Shown: positions 8,098 through 17,455 of the stretch, piece after piece
Numbering within the stretch: position 1 is the first letter of the stretch
How the letters are laid out: each line of letters starts with the position of its first letter
DNA from: Haloplanus rubicundus
GTDB lineage: Archaea; Halobacteriota; Halobacteria; Halobacteriales; Haloferacaceae
Reading direction: 5' to 3'
NCBI RefSeq assembly: GCF_003342675.1
Contig: NZ_CP031148.1
Coordinates: forward strand, 930,001-994,000
Length of the DNA stretch: 64,000 nucleotides
The notes under the pieces: generated by a model
Seen by the model: the letters and a program-made list of their open reading frames with translations, nothing else
What the model was told of the DNA's origin: nothing
The model's database searches: none
Translations under genes and position numbers: made by a program

Positions 8098-8867
8098 ACC
8101 TCTTCGGGGACGACGGCGCTCCGGAAGCGGTCGGCCACGTCGCCGCTCGCCTCGTCGCGCACGTCGAGTCGTCTCGCCGCCTCGCGGAACGCCTGCGACG
8201 CGGGCGTGTCCGGTGCGTGCGCCAGGAGAGGTTCGCCCGCCGCGCGGGCCGCACGGGCCGCGTCGCTCTCCGGGATCACCCCCAGCGTCTCCCCGCCGAA
8301 GTAGCGGTCCGCCTGCTCGGCCACGCGGTCGATCCCCTCGTCGTCGCGGACGCGGTTGAACAGCGTCCCCGCCGTCTCCGTCCCGTACGACCGGGCGTAC
8401 TCCTGTACCTTGAGTCCGTCCGAGAGCGCCGGAATCGTCGGCTGGAGGACGATCACCGTCCGGTCCGCGAGCACGATGGGCAGGACCGCGCTCTTCGATC
8501 CCAGCGCCGCCGGCGAGTCCAGCAGGAGGACGTCCGTGTCGGCGGCGAGTTCCGCCACCACGTCGCGCAGGCGTTCGGGGTCGGCGGCCCGAAAGGCAGC
8601 CAGGCTCGTCCCGCAAGGGACGACCTTCATTCCGAAGCGTTCGTAGACGGCCGCCGAGACGGCGGCGTCTTCCCCCTCGACCAGCAGGTCGTGCAGCGTC
8701 ACCGCCGCGTCGTCGAGGCCGGTGTGAAAGAGCAGGTTCGCCATGCCGGTGTCGGCGTCGACGACCGTCACGTCGTGGGTTTCGGCGAGCGCCATCCCCA
8801 GCGCGAGCGTGCTCGTCGTCTTGCCCGTCCCGCCCTTGCCGCTCGCCACGGCGAACGCCTCGACCAT
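8094..8867 (-). CDS. ParA/MinD-type ATPase
   Basis: 257 residues. A deviant Walker A motif GKGGTGKTT at residues 10-18 has the signature lysine of the MinD/ParA class. A switch I Asp (VVDADTGMANL), the Walker B-type DVLLLDSPAALG and the base-binding region around TAGTLFNRV are also visible. These ATPases dimerise on membranes or DNA to position cargo. The last ~20 residues are not obviously amphipathic, so the MinD membrane anchor is uncertain. GVIPESDAARAARAAGEPL is the usual MinD C-terminal region. The start ATG at 8867 places the P-loop near the N terminus, as the family requires. Confidence 0.92.
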   Translation of the reverse strand: MVEAFAVASGKGGTGKTTSTLALGMALAETHDVTVVDADTGMANLLFHTGLDDAAVTLHDLLVEGEDAAVSAAVYERFGMKVVPCGTSLAAFRAADPERLRDVVAELAADTDVLLLDSPAALGSKSAVLPIVLADRTVIVLQPTIPALSDGLKVQEYARSYGTETAGTLFNRVRDDEGIDRVAEQADRYFGGETLGVIPESDAARAARAAGEPLLAHAPDTPASQAFREAARRLDVRDEASGDVADRFRSAVVPEEV

Positions 8868-8959
8868 CGGTACGGAGTACCTGCGCCCCCGGATTAAACG
8901 TTCGGGGTGGCTTCGCCGGCCGAGCAAAGCGTTTTATCGATCTGCCCCCTTCGCCGGGT

Positions 8960-10399
8960 ATGCTTCCCGGTCCTGCGGCGTTTCGGGAGCTGCTCCGCGG
9001 CCTCGATGCCGAGGAACTGACGGCCTTCGTCGCGGCGGTGTACGAGGCCCGCGGGTGGACGACCGAGCGCGACGGCGACGACGTACTCGTCAGGCCCGAC
9101 GGAGAGCGGGACTGGCGCCGGCTCGCCGTCGATCCCGCCGACCCCCGGTCGGTCGACGCCGACCGCGTGGTCGTGCCGACGCTCGCCGGCGATCCGAACG
9201 CCGACGCGGACCGACTCCTCGACGCCGCCGACATCCTCGAACTGCTCCGTTACGCCGTCGACGACGGCACTCGAACCCGCCTGTTCCGGGAGTTCTTCGA
9301 CCGTGAGCCGACGGCGTTCGAGGGATCGAACGGCCGGGCCGGTCCGTCGGGAGCAGCCGGGAGTCCGTCCGAGTCCCCCGTCGCCGCCACCGCGTCCGCC
9401 CCGACCCCGTCGTCCGACGTATCCGACGTGGCGTCGGACGCGCCCGACCGGGACGACGCGCCGGTCGCCGACCCGTCGCGTCGCTTCGGGCGTCGCCTCG
9501 CCGTCGCCGTGGCGGTGCTGCTCGTGGTCGGCGGCGTCGCCGTCGCCGTCGGGCCGACGCTCGTGCCGTCGAGCGGGGACGGTGACGACCCCGACGCGGC
9601 GGTCGGCGGGAACGCGTCGACCGGGACCCCGACCGCCGACGGCGACGCCGGTCCGACGGTCGACGACGGGGACGAGCCCACCCCGGCCGCCGCCGGAACG
9701 GTGGCCGTCGACGGGCCATTCCCACCCGGCGTCGGTCCCTCGGGCATCGAGAACGCGTCGGCGCTCGTCGCGGCCCACGAGGCGGCGCTCGACGGCCGTT
9801 CCTATCGGCTCTCCGTCGTCGCCCGCGAGTTCGTCGGCGGTCGACCGACCGCCGTCGCCAGGGAGCGGACGGTCGTCGAGGGACCGGCACGGTACCGCTC
9901 CGACGTCCGCGTGATCGGCACGTTCAGACAGGAGCCGCGGGCCATCGGCACCGTCTCCACGTACGCCAACGGCACGACGCGGTTCGTCCGACTCACGTCG
10001 GACACCGACGCCGACGGGACGATCCGGTTCACCGAGCGGGGGAACGAGTCCGGGGCGGCCGGGGGGCCGGGCTGGCGGAGCGTCACCGCCGACTCCGCCG
10101 TCGACCCGTTCGCGAACCGCACCGCGACGCACCTCCGGGACGTACTCGACGTCGACGACGCCGCCATCGTCGGCTCCTTCGAGCGCGACGGCACGACGTA
10201 CGTCTGGATCGACCTCCGCCGCCGACCACCGGGGGGGACCGACGCGATAGACAGCGTCCTCGTCGACGAACACGGCCTCGTCCACGAGGTTCGACACGAG
10301 TACGCCTACCCTCCCGCCGAGGCGTCGACGGTCCGCACCGTCACGACGGTTCGCATTCGACCGGCGAACGTGACCGCATCGCCGCCGCCGTGGCGCTGA
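8960..10399 (+). CDS. paralog A: membrane protein with degenerate nuclease-like N-terminal domain
   Basis: 479 residues. Residues 1-115 (FRELLRGLDAEELTAFVAAV ... LLRYAVDDGTRTRLFREFF) resemble the restriction-endonuclease-like fold seen in haloarchaeal Mrr-type proteins, but I do not see the catalytic D-x(n)-E/Q-x-K set. A disordered Ala/Ser/Asp linker follows, then one membrane helix (about residues 178-197). The outer C-terminal domain (from VAAHEAALDGRSYRLSV) ends with NVTASPPPWR. This outer part resembles the domain of haloarchaeal lipoproteins with AHE-x-A-L motifs. It is the first of three similar genes here; the other two lie downstream on the opposite strand. Function unknown. Confidence 0.8.
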   Translation: MLPGPAAFRELLRGLDAEELTAFVAAVYEARGWTTERDGDDVLVRPDGERDWRRLAVDPADPRSVDADRVVVPTLAGDPNADADRLLDAADILELLRYAVDDGTRTRLFREFFDREPTAFEGSNGRAGPSGAAGSPSESPVAATASAPTPSSDVSDVASDAPDRDDAPVADPSRRFGRRLAVAVAVLLVVGGVAVAVGPTLVPSSGDGDDPDAAVGGNASTGTPTADGDAGPTVDDGDEPTPAAAGTVAVDGPFPPGVGPSGIENASALVAAHEAALDGRSYRLSVVAREFVGGRPTAVARERTVVEGPARYRSDVRVIGTFRQEPRAIGTVSTYANGTTRFVRLTSDTDADGTIRFTERGNESGAAGGPGWRSVTADSAVDPFANRTATHLRDVLDVDDAAIVGSFERDGTTYVWIDLRRRPPGGTDAIDSVLVDEHGLVHEVRHEYAYPPAEASTVRTVTTVRIRPANVTASPPPWR

Positions 10400-10469
10400 T
10401 CGGGCGTCGTCGAACGCCGCCGCCCGTCCGCGTGACCCGCGGTCGGCGGTCGGGTGATCGCGTGGCGTC

Positions 10470-11987
10470 TCACGCCCGCCGTTCGGCCGGCCGGGCGTCC
10501 GGTTCCGTGGGGGCGGCGCGCGCGGGCGCCGATCCCTCGTCTATCCCTCTGTGTCGTGGCTCGCGGGGCGGGACCCACCCCGGCCGCGTCACCTCCACCG
10601 GACCGGGCGTGATCCGGATGACCGTCTCGACCCGCACCGACTGATCGCTACGCGGGACGTACGACCGCCGAATCTCGCGGACGATGCCCGTCTCGCTGAC
10701 GAGCGCTCGCCCCGAGACGTCGGTCGCGCCGGACCACGGGTCTCGCTCGAAGTCGAGGACGTACAGCGTCGTCCCGTCGCGCTCGACGGTGCCGGCGAGC
10801 CGCGACGACTCGACGCTCAGATACCACTGGACGTACCGCTCGGTTCGGTCGACGACCCGGTTCGGGTCCGCCGCCGTCATGGTGGTGCGCAACTGGAGCC
10901 GCGGGCTCTCGCCCGCCGCGTCGCCGACGTCGTGCGACCGGACGTAGCGTCGCACCCCGTTCGAGTACGTCGCTCCGTCGCCGATCACCTCCGACGCGTA
11001 GTCGACCTGGCCGAGTTGTTGTGTCTCGGATCGGTAGCGCCCGGACGCCGTGACGACGGCGCGTTCGGTGGCGACGCCGCGCAGTTCGCCGTCGGCGAAC
11101 TCGCGATGGACGATGTGGAGCCGGAACGACCGGTTGCCGAGCGCCGCCTCGTGCGCGTCGGCGAGTCGTCCCGCGTGCCCGACTCCGTTCCCGTCGAGTC
11201 CCGGCGGCGCGTCGACGTCGACCGACTGGTTCCCGGCCGCCGAGCCGTCGTCGCTCGCCGGTTCGTCGCCGCCGAACGCCGTGGCCGCCGACTCCGTGAG
11301 CGCCGGCCCTGCGGCGGTCACGATGCCGCCGAAGATGAGCGAGAGCGCGACCACGACGCCCGCCGCCCGGACGAGGCGCTCCTGTCGCGTCGTCGACGCC
11401 GCGGCCGTCGCCGAACCCTCCGCGTCCGCCTCCGCTACCGCGTTCTCGCTCTCGTCCCCGTCCGGTCCCGCCGTCTGCTCGGCGGTTTCCGCCGCGTCCC
11501 CCGCGTCGGCGGCGGCGGACGGGTCGGTGTCCGTCGTCCCCGCGTCGCGGGCGCTCCCCGCTGCTCCGGCGACGGTCGGCTCCGGCGACGCGGTGCCCGC
11601 CGAGTCGTCCCGATCCCACGGCTCCGCTGCCGCGGGCGGCGCACCGATCGCTTCGAACTCGCGGTCGAAGAACGTACGACACAGCCGGTGTCGGTCGCTC
11701 GGGTCGAGCGCGTACGCCAACAGTTCGTAGAGCGTCGCGGCGTCGACGACGGTTCTGTCGATCCCTGCTTCCCCATCGCAGTCGGCCGTTCCACCAACGC
11801 AAACGACGAGTCGCCGCGTGTGGTCCGATTGCGGCGGCGTCGCCAGCAGAGCCACGTCGCCGTCCTCGTCCCCGCTACTGACCGTCCACCCGCGGGCGTC
11901 GTACACTGCCGCGACGAACGCTGTGGCCGTCTCGCGGTCCAGCTCCGCGAGGTGGTCACGGAACGCCGGTCCCGGCACAGATGTCAT
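10470..11987 (-). CDS. paralog B: membrane protein with degenerate nuclease-like N-terminal domain
   Basis: 505 residues, same architecture as the gene at 8960: an N-terminal block with FRDHLAELDRETATAFVA and ARGWTV, a long acidic linker, a membrane helix around VVVALSLIFGGIVTAAGPAL, and an outer domain opening with ADAHEAALGNRSFRLHI. It converges on paralog A (70 bp between the stops) and follows paralog C on the same strand, with 39 bp between them. The three were probably made by local duplication and inversion. No catalytic residues can be defended. Confidence 0.8.
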   Translation of the reverse strand: MTSVPGPAFRDHLAELDRETATAFVAAVYDARGWTVSSGDEDGDVALLATPPQSDHTRRLVVCVGGTADCDGEAGIDRTVVDAATLYELLAYALDPSDRHRLCRTFFDREFEAIGAPPAAAEPWDRDDSAGTASPEPTVAGAAGSARDAGTTDTDPSAAADAGDAAETAEQTAGPDGDESENAVAEADAEGSATAAASTTRQERLVRAAGVVVALSLIFGGIVTAAGPALTESAATAFGGDEPASDDGSAAGNQSVDVDAPPGLDGNGVGHAGRLADAHEAALGNRSFRLHIVHREFADGELRGVATERAVVTASGRYRSETQQLGQVDYASEVIGDGATYSNGVRRYVRSHDVGDAAGESPRLQLRTTMTAADPNRVVDRTERYVQWYLSVESSRLAGTVERDGTTLYVLDFERDPWSGATDVSGRALVSETGIVREIRRSYVPRSDQSVRVETVIRITPGPVEVTRPGWVPPREPRHRGIDEGSAPARAAPTEPDARPAERRA

Positions 11988-12026
11988 ACTGTCCCATACG
12001 GCCTGCCACGCAAAACTCTTCAGCCC

Positions 12027-13436
12027 TCACCGGCGGTCGAGCCACGGCGGCGGCGTGGCGGTCACGTTCGCGGGTGTCACGCGCATCGTGACCTCGACGT
12101 GGACCGGTGGGCCGTCCGAGGGACGGTGCGTGTACTCGTAGTGGAGTTCGTGGACGAGGCCGTCCTCGTCGACGAGGAGGCTCCCGACCGCGTCGTCCCG
12201 ACCGACCGTGATCCAGATCCAGGTCGTGCCGTCGTGCCGGACGGCATCGACGATCCGGAGGTCGCTTCCCGAAACCGTCTCCCGAAGGTAAGACACGGTT
12301 CGACGGGCGAATCGGTCACGGTCCGAGTCAGCGTAGGTTATGATCGTCGACCCCGGTTCCTGGCTCAGCCTGATGTACAGCCCATTCCCGTCGGCGTACG
12401 TCGAGGCGTCACCGACCGCGGACGGAGTCTGTCGCACGACGCCCATCCACGTCACGTCGGACCGATAGCGCGTGGACGACTCGACGACGGTCCGCTCCCG
12501 GACGACTCCCGTCGGCCGCCCGTCGGCGTACTCGCGGTGATCGACCGACAGGCGATACGAGCGGTTCGACAGCGCCGCCTCGTGGGCCGCGATCATCTCC
12601 GAGACGTTGTCGACGCCGCCGGTGCCGACGCCCGGCGGTCGCGGTTCGGGCACCGACACTTCCTCGCCCCCGCCGGGTGCGACCGGGCGCCCCTCGCGGT
12701 CCATCACGTCCGGCGGGGCCGCGGGACGGACCGTACTCGGGCTCTCCGTCTCGGTTCCGTTGTCGTCGCCGAGGGCGGAGCCGTCCCCGCCCGATCCCGA
12801 CGACGACGTGAGCGCCGGCCCGGCCGCGACGACGCCGGCGACGACGAGTGCGACTGCCAGCCCCGCGGCGACCACGCGCGTCGCCGACCAAGTGGCGGCC
12901 GTGCCGTCGTCGTCGCCTTCCTCGCCGCCGGTCCGAGCGGCCGCGGCTGCGGCGTCGGTGTCCGGCGCCCCTCGTGGCTCGTCGTCCCGAGGTGTTTCCG
13001 CCCCGTCGTCCACCGCCGATTGCCGTTCCGTCCCGCCTCGATCCGTCCCGGCCGTGTCGGTCGGCGTCGATTCGGCTGTCGGCGCCGACAGCACGACCGC
13101 CTCGGGGTCGCACTCGAAGAACTCGCGGCACAGCCGGATCCAGTCCTCGTCGTCGAGGGCGTACCGAACCATCCGCCGGAGATCGGCGGCGTCGAGGGTC
13201 GTCGCGTCGTCGCCAGCGTCGTCGCGGAGCGTGACGGCCGGATCGTCCTCGGCGTGGACCGCGAGCCGTCGCGGCCGCTCCGTGCCGGGCGGCCACACCA
13301 GCGTCTCGCCGTCGCCGCCCTCGTCGGTGACCGTCCACCCGCGGGCGTCGTAGACGGCCGCGACGAAGGCGGTCAGCGTCTCGGGGTCGAGGCCGGCGAG
13401 ACGGTCACGGAACGGCTCGCCGGGTGCGCGTACCAT
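12027..13436 (-). CDS. paralog C: membrane protein with degenerate nuclease-like N-terminal domain
   Basis: 469 residues. The N terminus FRDRLAGLDPETLTAFVAAV followed by YDARGWTV is almost the same as in paralog B. The linker (residues ~120-190) is acidic, a membrane helix falls near VVAAGLAVALVVAGVVAAGP, and the outer domain begins AAHEAALSNRSYRLSV and ends NVTATPPPWLDRR. Relative to paralog B the outer domain has diverged more than the N-terminal domain. A role in envelope sensing or surface stress is possible but unproven. Confidence 0.8.
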   Translation of the reverse strand: MVRAPGEPFRDRLAGLDPETLTAFVAAVYDARGWTVTDEGGDGETLVWPPGTERPRRLAVHAEDDPAVTLRDDAGDDATTLDAADLRRMVRYALDDEDWIRLCREFFECDPEAVVLSAPTAESTPTDTAGTDRGGTERQSAVDDGAETPRDDEPRGAPDTDAAAAAARTGGEEGDDDGTAATWSATRVVAAGLAVALVVAGVVAAGPALTSSSGSGGDGSALGDDNGTETESPSTVRPAAPPDVMDREGRPVAPGGGEEVSVPEPRPPGVGTGGVDNVSEMIAAHEAALSNRSYRLSVDHREYADGRPTGVVRERTVVESSTRYRSDVTWMGVVRQTPSAVGDASTYADGNGLYIRLSQEPGSTIITYADSDRDRFARRTVSYLRETVSGSDLRIVDAVRHDGTTWIWITVGRDDAVGSLLVDEDGLVHELHYEYTHRPSDGPPVHVEVTMRVTPANVTATPPPWLDRR

Positions 13437-13491
13437 ACTCGCCGAAAGGGAGGGATCGGCAAAACGCTTGGCGCGTCACCCGGCAGCGAGA

Positions 13492-14124
13492 TCAGAACTC
13501 CGTCCCCTTCCGCGCTCGCTGGCCCGCGTCGATGGGGTGGCGCTCCTTTCGCACCTCGCTCACCAGGTCGGCGACGTCGGCGAGGTAGTCGGGGCGCTCG
13601 TGGCCGCCGGTGCAGACGAGTTCCAGCCCGTCGGGCTTCGACTCGACGAGGGCGACCACGTCGTCGGGGTCGATCAGCCCGCGGTTGGCGGCGTACAGGA
13701 TCTCGTCGAGGATCAGCATGTGGACGCCATCCGCGGCGTCGCCGTCGAGCGGGAGCGGCGCCGAGCAGTCGGCGTCGCGCGCCCCCTCGATCAGGTCGCG
13801 GGCGCGTTCGAGGCCGCCCCGCGCCTTCGCGGCGTGGTCGGCGTCGTCGCTCCCGTCGGCGAAGCCGTGCCAGCCGTAGTGGCCGCTGTGTTCGTAGGTG
13901 AAGCCGGCGACCTGATCGATGGCCGCGTACTCGCCACGCACGCCCTCGACGCTCGCCGCGCCGCCTTTCATGAACTGGAGCAGGTGGACGCGGTAGCCGT
14001 GGCCGGCGGCGCGAAAGCCCATCCCGAGGGCCGCGGTGGTCTTGCCCTTCCCGTCCCCCCACCAGGCCTGCACGAGACCGAACTCGGGCGGCGCCTGTGG
14101 GGTGGGGTGATCGTCGTCGGTCAT
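13492..14124 (-). CDS. cobA: cob(I)yrinic acid a,c-diamide adenosyltransferase
   Basis: 210 residues. A P-loop GDGKGKTT sits after FGLVQAWW, then the family motifs VHLLQFMKGG, GFTYEHSGHYGW and a Walker B-like VHMLILDEI with N-x-G-L-I. ELVCTGGHERPDYL is the characteristic closing motif of the CobA/CobO type. The enzyme transfers 5'-deoxyadenosyl from ATP to Co(I) corrinoid. It is the last gene of the minus-strand cobalamin cluster, 26 bp after cbiZ. The ATG at 14124 is preferred over an upstream in-frame start because it gives the usual short N terminus. Confidence 0.95.
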   Translation of the reverse strand: MTDDDHPTPQAPPEFGLVQAWWGDGKGKTTAALGMGFRAAGHGYRVHLLQFMKGGAASVEGVRGEYAAIDQVAGFTYEHSGHYGWHGFADGSDDADHAAKARGGLERARDLIEGARDADCSAPLPLDGDAADGVHMLILDEILYAANRGLIDPDDVVALVESKPDGLELVCTGGHERPDYLADVADLVSEVRKERHPIDAGQRARKGTEF

Positions 14125-14150
14125 GCCTGCCCGTCGACCCGGCGCGGCCT

Positions 14151-14879
14151 TCAATCGCCCGGTGAGGGGTGAAGTTTCGACACCGTGGCCCGTTCGTCGG
14201 TGACGACTCCCGATTCCCGTTCGTACTCGTCGTCGGGGTAGCGGGAACGGAGGCTGGCGGCGACGGCGTCGCGGACGCAGGCCCGGGCGGCTCCGCCGAC
14301 GGCCGTCGCGCTCCCGGAGAAGGGGACCGAATCGCCGGCGGGGTCACAGGCCGCGACGACGGCGTCCGTCGTCGTCCCCGGGACGCCGACGAGTTCGAGC
14401 AGCGTCGCCGCCTTCGCCTCGGCCGCGACGGTCAGGAGGTTCGGAAGCGCCCCCGGCGCGAGCGCGCGGGTCGTCCCCACGACGACGTTGACGGTGCCGG
14501 CGTGGTGGGTAGGGTCGTCGCCCCCGCGGCCGGCGTGCCGGTCGGCGTCGGCTTCCCCGCCGTCGACCGGCAGGGCGGCGGGGTTGGAGACGCCGGCGGT
14601 GGCGACGGCCTCGACGGGGCCGAGTCGCGCCCGGCGGGCGTGTCGCTGGTCGACGCCGGTCAGGAGCGCGGGGCCGTCGGCCTCGAAGCCCGCCGCGGCG
14701 AGGCGTTCGGCGACGTAGGCGTCGAGGTCGGTCCGGTCCCACCCCTCGGGGACGGTGCAGTTGTAGGCCGCGGGGGCGCGATGCTCGCCGCCGGCGTGGC
14801 CGGTCGAGAGCCAGCGCGTGTCGGGGTGGGTGAGGCGACAGACCCCGTCACGGACCGTCGCGGTGAACACGGCGGTCAC
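14151..14879 (-). CDS. cbiZ: adenosylcobinamide amidohydrolase
   Basis: 242 residues from a GTG at 14879 that overlaps the cobD stop (GTGA). Motifs of the CbiZ family are visible: RWLSTGHAGGEHRAPAAYNC, ALLTGVDQRHA, ATAGVSNPAAL, GTVNVVVGTTRAL, and the C-terminal AAEAKAATLLELVGVPGTTTDAV with the final GSATAVGGAARACV. The enzyme cuts the aminopropanol arm from adenosylcobinamide to return adenosylcobyric acid, so the cell can salvage incomplete corrinoids. The neighbours cobD and cbiB rebuild the arm. Confidence 0.95.
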   Translation of the reverse strand: MTAVFTATVRDGVCRLTHPDTRWLSTGHAGGEHRAPAAYNCTVPEGWDRTDLDAYVAERLAAAGFEADGPALLTGVDQRHARRARLGPVEAVATAGVSNPAALPVDGGEADADRHAGRGGDDPTHHAGTVNVVVGTTRALAPGALPNLLTVAAEAKAATLLELVGVPGTTTDAVVAACDPAGDSVPFSGSATAVGGAARACVRDAVAASLRSRYPDDEYERESGVVTDERATVSKLHPSPGD

Positions 14880-15880
14880 GTCAGCGCGTCGAGGAGGCGG
14901 TCGTTCTCCGCGGGGCGGCGGACGGCGACGCGGACGTGGGAGTCGAGGCTGCGGAAGGTGGTCGCGTCGCGGACGACGATGCCCTCGCGGCGGGCGTCGT
15001 CGATCACGTCGCGCACCGGCCGGTCGTGGACGCCGAGGAGGAGGAACGGTGCCTCGGAGGGGTACACCTCGAAGGCATCGCGCAGGTGGTCGGTCATGCG
15101 GCGCCGTTCGCGGCGCACCCGGTCGCGCGTCTCCGCGACGAACTTCGTCCGTCGCAGGCAGTAGGCCCCCACGTCGGCCGCGGGCATCGAGAGTCCCCAC
15201 GCCGGCCGGGCGGCGTCGAGTCGGTCGCGCAGGTCGTCGGTCGCGATTGCCATCCCCATTCGGAGGCCGGGGAGGCCGAATATCTTGGTCAGCGACCGTG
15301 CGACGACGACGCCGGGTTCGCCGGCGAGCGTCCGTCGGTCGGTGAAATCGAGAAACGCCTCGTCGACGATCAGGGCGGTGCCGGCGGATCGACACGTCTG
15401 TGCGTAGGCGACGAGTTCGGCCCGCGAGTAGCCGTCGCCGGTCGGATTGTTCGGGTTGCAGACGACGACGGCGTCGTACGGCGCCGGATCGGTGTCGAGG
15501 AGGCCGTCGTGGGCGGCGAACGTCGGGGTGGCGCCCTGTAGCCGAACTTCGCGTTCGTACTCGCCGAAGCTCGGCTTCGGGAGGAGCGCGTCGTCGTCGG
15601 TGCCGATGGTCACGCCGAAGGCGAGCCGGAGCGCCTCGATGCAGCCCGCCGTGGGCACGACGTTCAGCGGTTCACAGCCCAGATACTCCCCCGCCGCGGT
15701 CCGGTACTCGCAGTAGTCGTCCTCCGGATACCGCGTCGCGGCGCCGTAGGCGGATTCGTAGACGCTCACCACGCCCTGCGGGCGGTCCGGGTTCGTGTTG
15801 GCGCTGAAGTCCAACAGTGTCGCGTCCGACGCCCCCCCGTGTGGCACGCGCGTCACGTCGGCCACGGCGTCAGGGTCCAT
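14876..15880 (-). CDS. cobD: threonine-phosphate decarboxylase (class I/II PLP aminotransferase fold)
   Basis: 334 residues. It shows fold type I PLP features: [13 protein letters not shown] near the N terminus, NPNNPTG, a DEAFLDF strand and the Schiff-base lysine in [14 protein letters not shown]. Sequence alone could also suit histidinol-phosphate aminotransferase, but its place between cobT-like and cbiZ, with overlaps at both ends, supports CobD. It supplies (R)-1-amino-2-propanol phosphate for CbiB. The ATG at 15880 lies inside the last codons of the preceding gene (11-bp overlap). Confidence 0.92.
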   Translation of the reverse strand: MDPDAVADVTRVPHGGASDATLLDFSANTNPDRPQGVVSVYESAYGAATRYPEDDYCEYRTAAGEYLGCEPLNVVPTAGCIEALRLAFGVTIGTDDDALLPKPSFGEYEREVRLQGATPTFAAHDGLLDTDPAPYDAVVVCNPNNPTGDGYSRAELVAYAQTCRSAGTALIVDEAFLDFTDRRTLAGEPGVVVARSLTKIFGLPGLRMGMAIATDDLRDRLDAARPAWGLSMPAADVGAYCLRRTKFVAETRDRVRRERRRMTDHLRDAFEVYPSEAPFLLLGVHDRPVRDVIDDARREGIVVRDATTFRSLDSHVRVAVRRPAENDRLLDALT

Positions 15881-16892
15881 ACGATTCGTTCACACGCTCC
15901 ACAACCTCAAGCGTTCCGTCCGCGACGCTCTCTGTCACCCCTGCCCGCTCCGCCAACCGGAGCGCGCCGCCCATGCCCGCACCCTCCTTCGCCTCGCCCG
16001 CGGCGTAGCGGGCGAGGGGGTCGTCCCGTCCAGCGAATCCGGGGTCGGTGACGACGAGGTTACAGTCGAGGGCGGCCGCCGCGGCGTCCATGTCGACGTC
16101 GGCGGCGACGTACGTCGTCGTGGCGACCGAGAGCGGCGCCGCGACGCCCGCGTGCCGAACCAGCGCGGCGGCGGCGAGCATCTGTGTCCCGCCGCCGAGG
16201 ATCACCTCGGTCCCGGAGTCGAGCGCCCCGGCGGTGAGGCCCGCGACGGTCGCCAGCACCGGATCGCCGAGGAAGCGCACGGCGAGTTCGGGGTGGTAGG
16301 CGGCGTCGCCGGGGGTGAGGTCGCTCGCCTCGAACGCGGCGTCGACCACCTCCCGCTTCAGGTCGAGGGGGTTCTCCGGGAGCGACGATGAGACGGGGAA
16401 GCCGACGGCGTCGCCTCGACCACGTCCCTCGCTGCCGACGCCGAGCGCCCGGAAGACGCCGAGGGCCGTCGTCGTCCCGCCCGGAATCGTCTCGCCGATC
16501 ACGAGTTCGTCCTCCGGGAGCGCGCTCCCGAGTTCGCGGGCGGCGACCCACGCACCCGGCGCGGTCGGCACCGGATCCGTCTCCCTGATGTCGCGTCCGG
16601 GGGTCGCGCCGACGCCGACGGTCGGCGCACCCGTCGGTTCGGCGAGGCCGGCGTCGACGACGAGCGTCTCGAAGCCGACCCGCTCCCGGACCGCGCGGGT
16701 GACCGCCGCGGGCGTCGGACAGCCCGTCGGACTCACGGGGAGGCTCGGCGCGCGCACGAGGTGGCCGTACTCGACCAGTTCGGCGTCGGCGCTCGGGGTG
16801 TGAGCCACCAGGTCGGGATCGGCGCCCGCGGCGCTGATCCCGTCGATCCGTGCCGTCTTCGTCGTCCCCGCGACGAGGACGAACCGCGTCAC
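15870..16892 (-). CDS. CobT-like nicotinate-nucleotide phosphoribosyltransferase (archaeal UPF0284 type)
   Basis: 340 residues from a GTG (16892) overlapping the cobY stop. The sequence begins [19 protein letters not shown], then has [28 protein letters not shown] and [13 protein letters not shown], matching the archaeal CobT-related family. It should activate a lower-ligand base (for example dimethylbenzimidazole) to alpha-ribazole phosphate or a related nucleotide. In archaea the true base specificity is not settled. The 11-bp overlap with cobD and the GTGA overlap with cobY indicate one transcript. Confidence 0.88.
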   Translation of the reverse strand: MTRFVLVAGTTKTARIDGISAAGADPDLVAHTPSADAELVEYGHLVRAPSLPVSPTGCPTPAAVTRAVRERVGFETLVVDAGLAEPTGAPTVGVGATPGRDIRETDPVPTAPGAWVAARELGSALPEDELVIGETIPGGTTTALGVFRALGVGSEGRGRGDAVGFPVSSSLPENPLDLKREVVDAAFEASDLTPGDAAYHPELAVRFLGDPVLATVAGLTAGALDSGTEVILGGGTQMLAAAALVRHAGVAAPLSVATTTYVAADVDMDAAAAALDCNLVVTDPGFAGRDDPLARYAAGEAKEGAGMGGALRLAERAGVTESVADGTLEVVERVNESYGP

Positions 16893-17455
16893 GACAGCGC
16901 CTCCGCGACCCACAGATCGGTCGGCCGGTTCACGTTCACGGCGAGTCGTGGGTCGTCGCTGACGTATATGTCGTCGTCGGTTCCGGCGACGACGTTGAGA
17001 CCGGTCGGTGCGAGCGGTCGGTCACCGTCAGCGACCGTCGCGTCGACGCTCACGCCGAGGCGACGCTTCAGGGAGACGGGGACGGCGACGACGAGGGAGG
17101 CGTCCCCGTCGGCGGCCGCCAAGACGCGGTCGACCGGTTCGGGCGCGAGCAGCGGCAGGTCGGCGGCGACGGTCAGCGCCGGGCGGCCGACTCTATCTAG
17201 TGCCGCGGTCAGGTCGGCCACGTAGCCGTCGCCGGGCGTCCCGACGACGTTCACGGCCGGGGCTGCGTCGCGGAGGTGGGCACGCGTCGCGGGCGCGTGC
17301 GGCGAGACGGCGGCGTACACGCCGTCGACGCGGCTCCCGGCGAGGGCGTCACACACCCGGTCGATCATGGGCGTTCCGGCCACCGCGACGAGCGGCTTCT
17401 CCCGCTCGCCGCCGAGGCGCGTCCCCCGCCCGCCACACATCACCAGAGCGTCCAC
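16889..17455 (-). CDS. cobY: adenosylcobinamide-phosphate guanylyltransferase
   Basis: 188 residues from GTG 17455, 16 bp inside the end of cobS. It is a small nucleotidyltransferase with the signature [20 protein letters not shown] at the N terminus, [12 protein letters not shown] in the middle and a final [11 protein letters not shown]. CobY is the archaeal non-orthologous replacement for bacterial CobU and makes adenosylcobinamide-GDP. An internal ATG five codons downstream would cut into the first strand, so the GTG is preferred. Confidence 0.92.
   Translation of the reverse strand: MDALVMCGGRGTRLGGEREKPLVAVAGTPMIDRVCDALAGSRVDGVYAAVSPHAPATRAHLRDAAPAVNVVGTPGDGYVADLTAALDRVGRPALTVAADLPLLAPEPVDRVLAAADGDASLVVAVPVSLKRRLGVSVDATVADGDRPLAPTGLNVVAGTDDDIYVSDDPRLAVNVNRPTDLWVAEALS

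Noticed and set aside
10551-13901. 1116-residue open frame on the plus strand across paralogs B and C
   Set aside because: It is antisense to two genes with clear membrane and domain structure; its own sequence is Arg/Val-rich, low-complexity and without motifs, as expected from codon bias in high-GC DNA.
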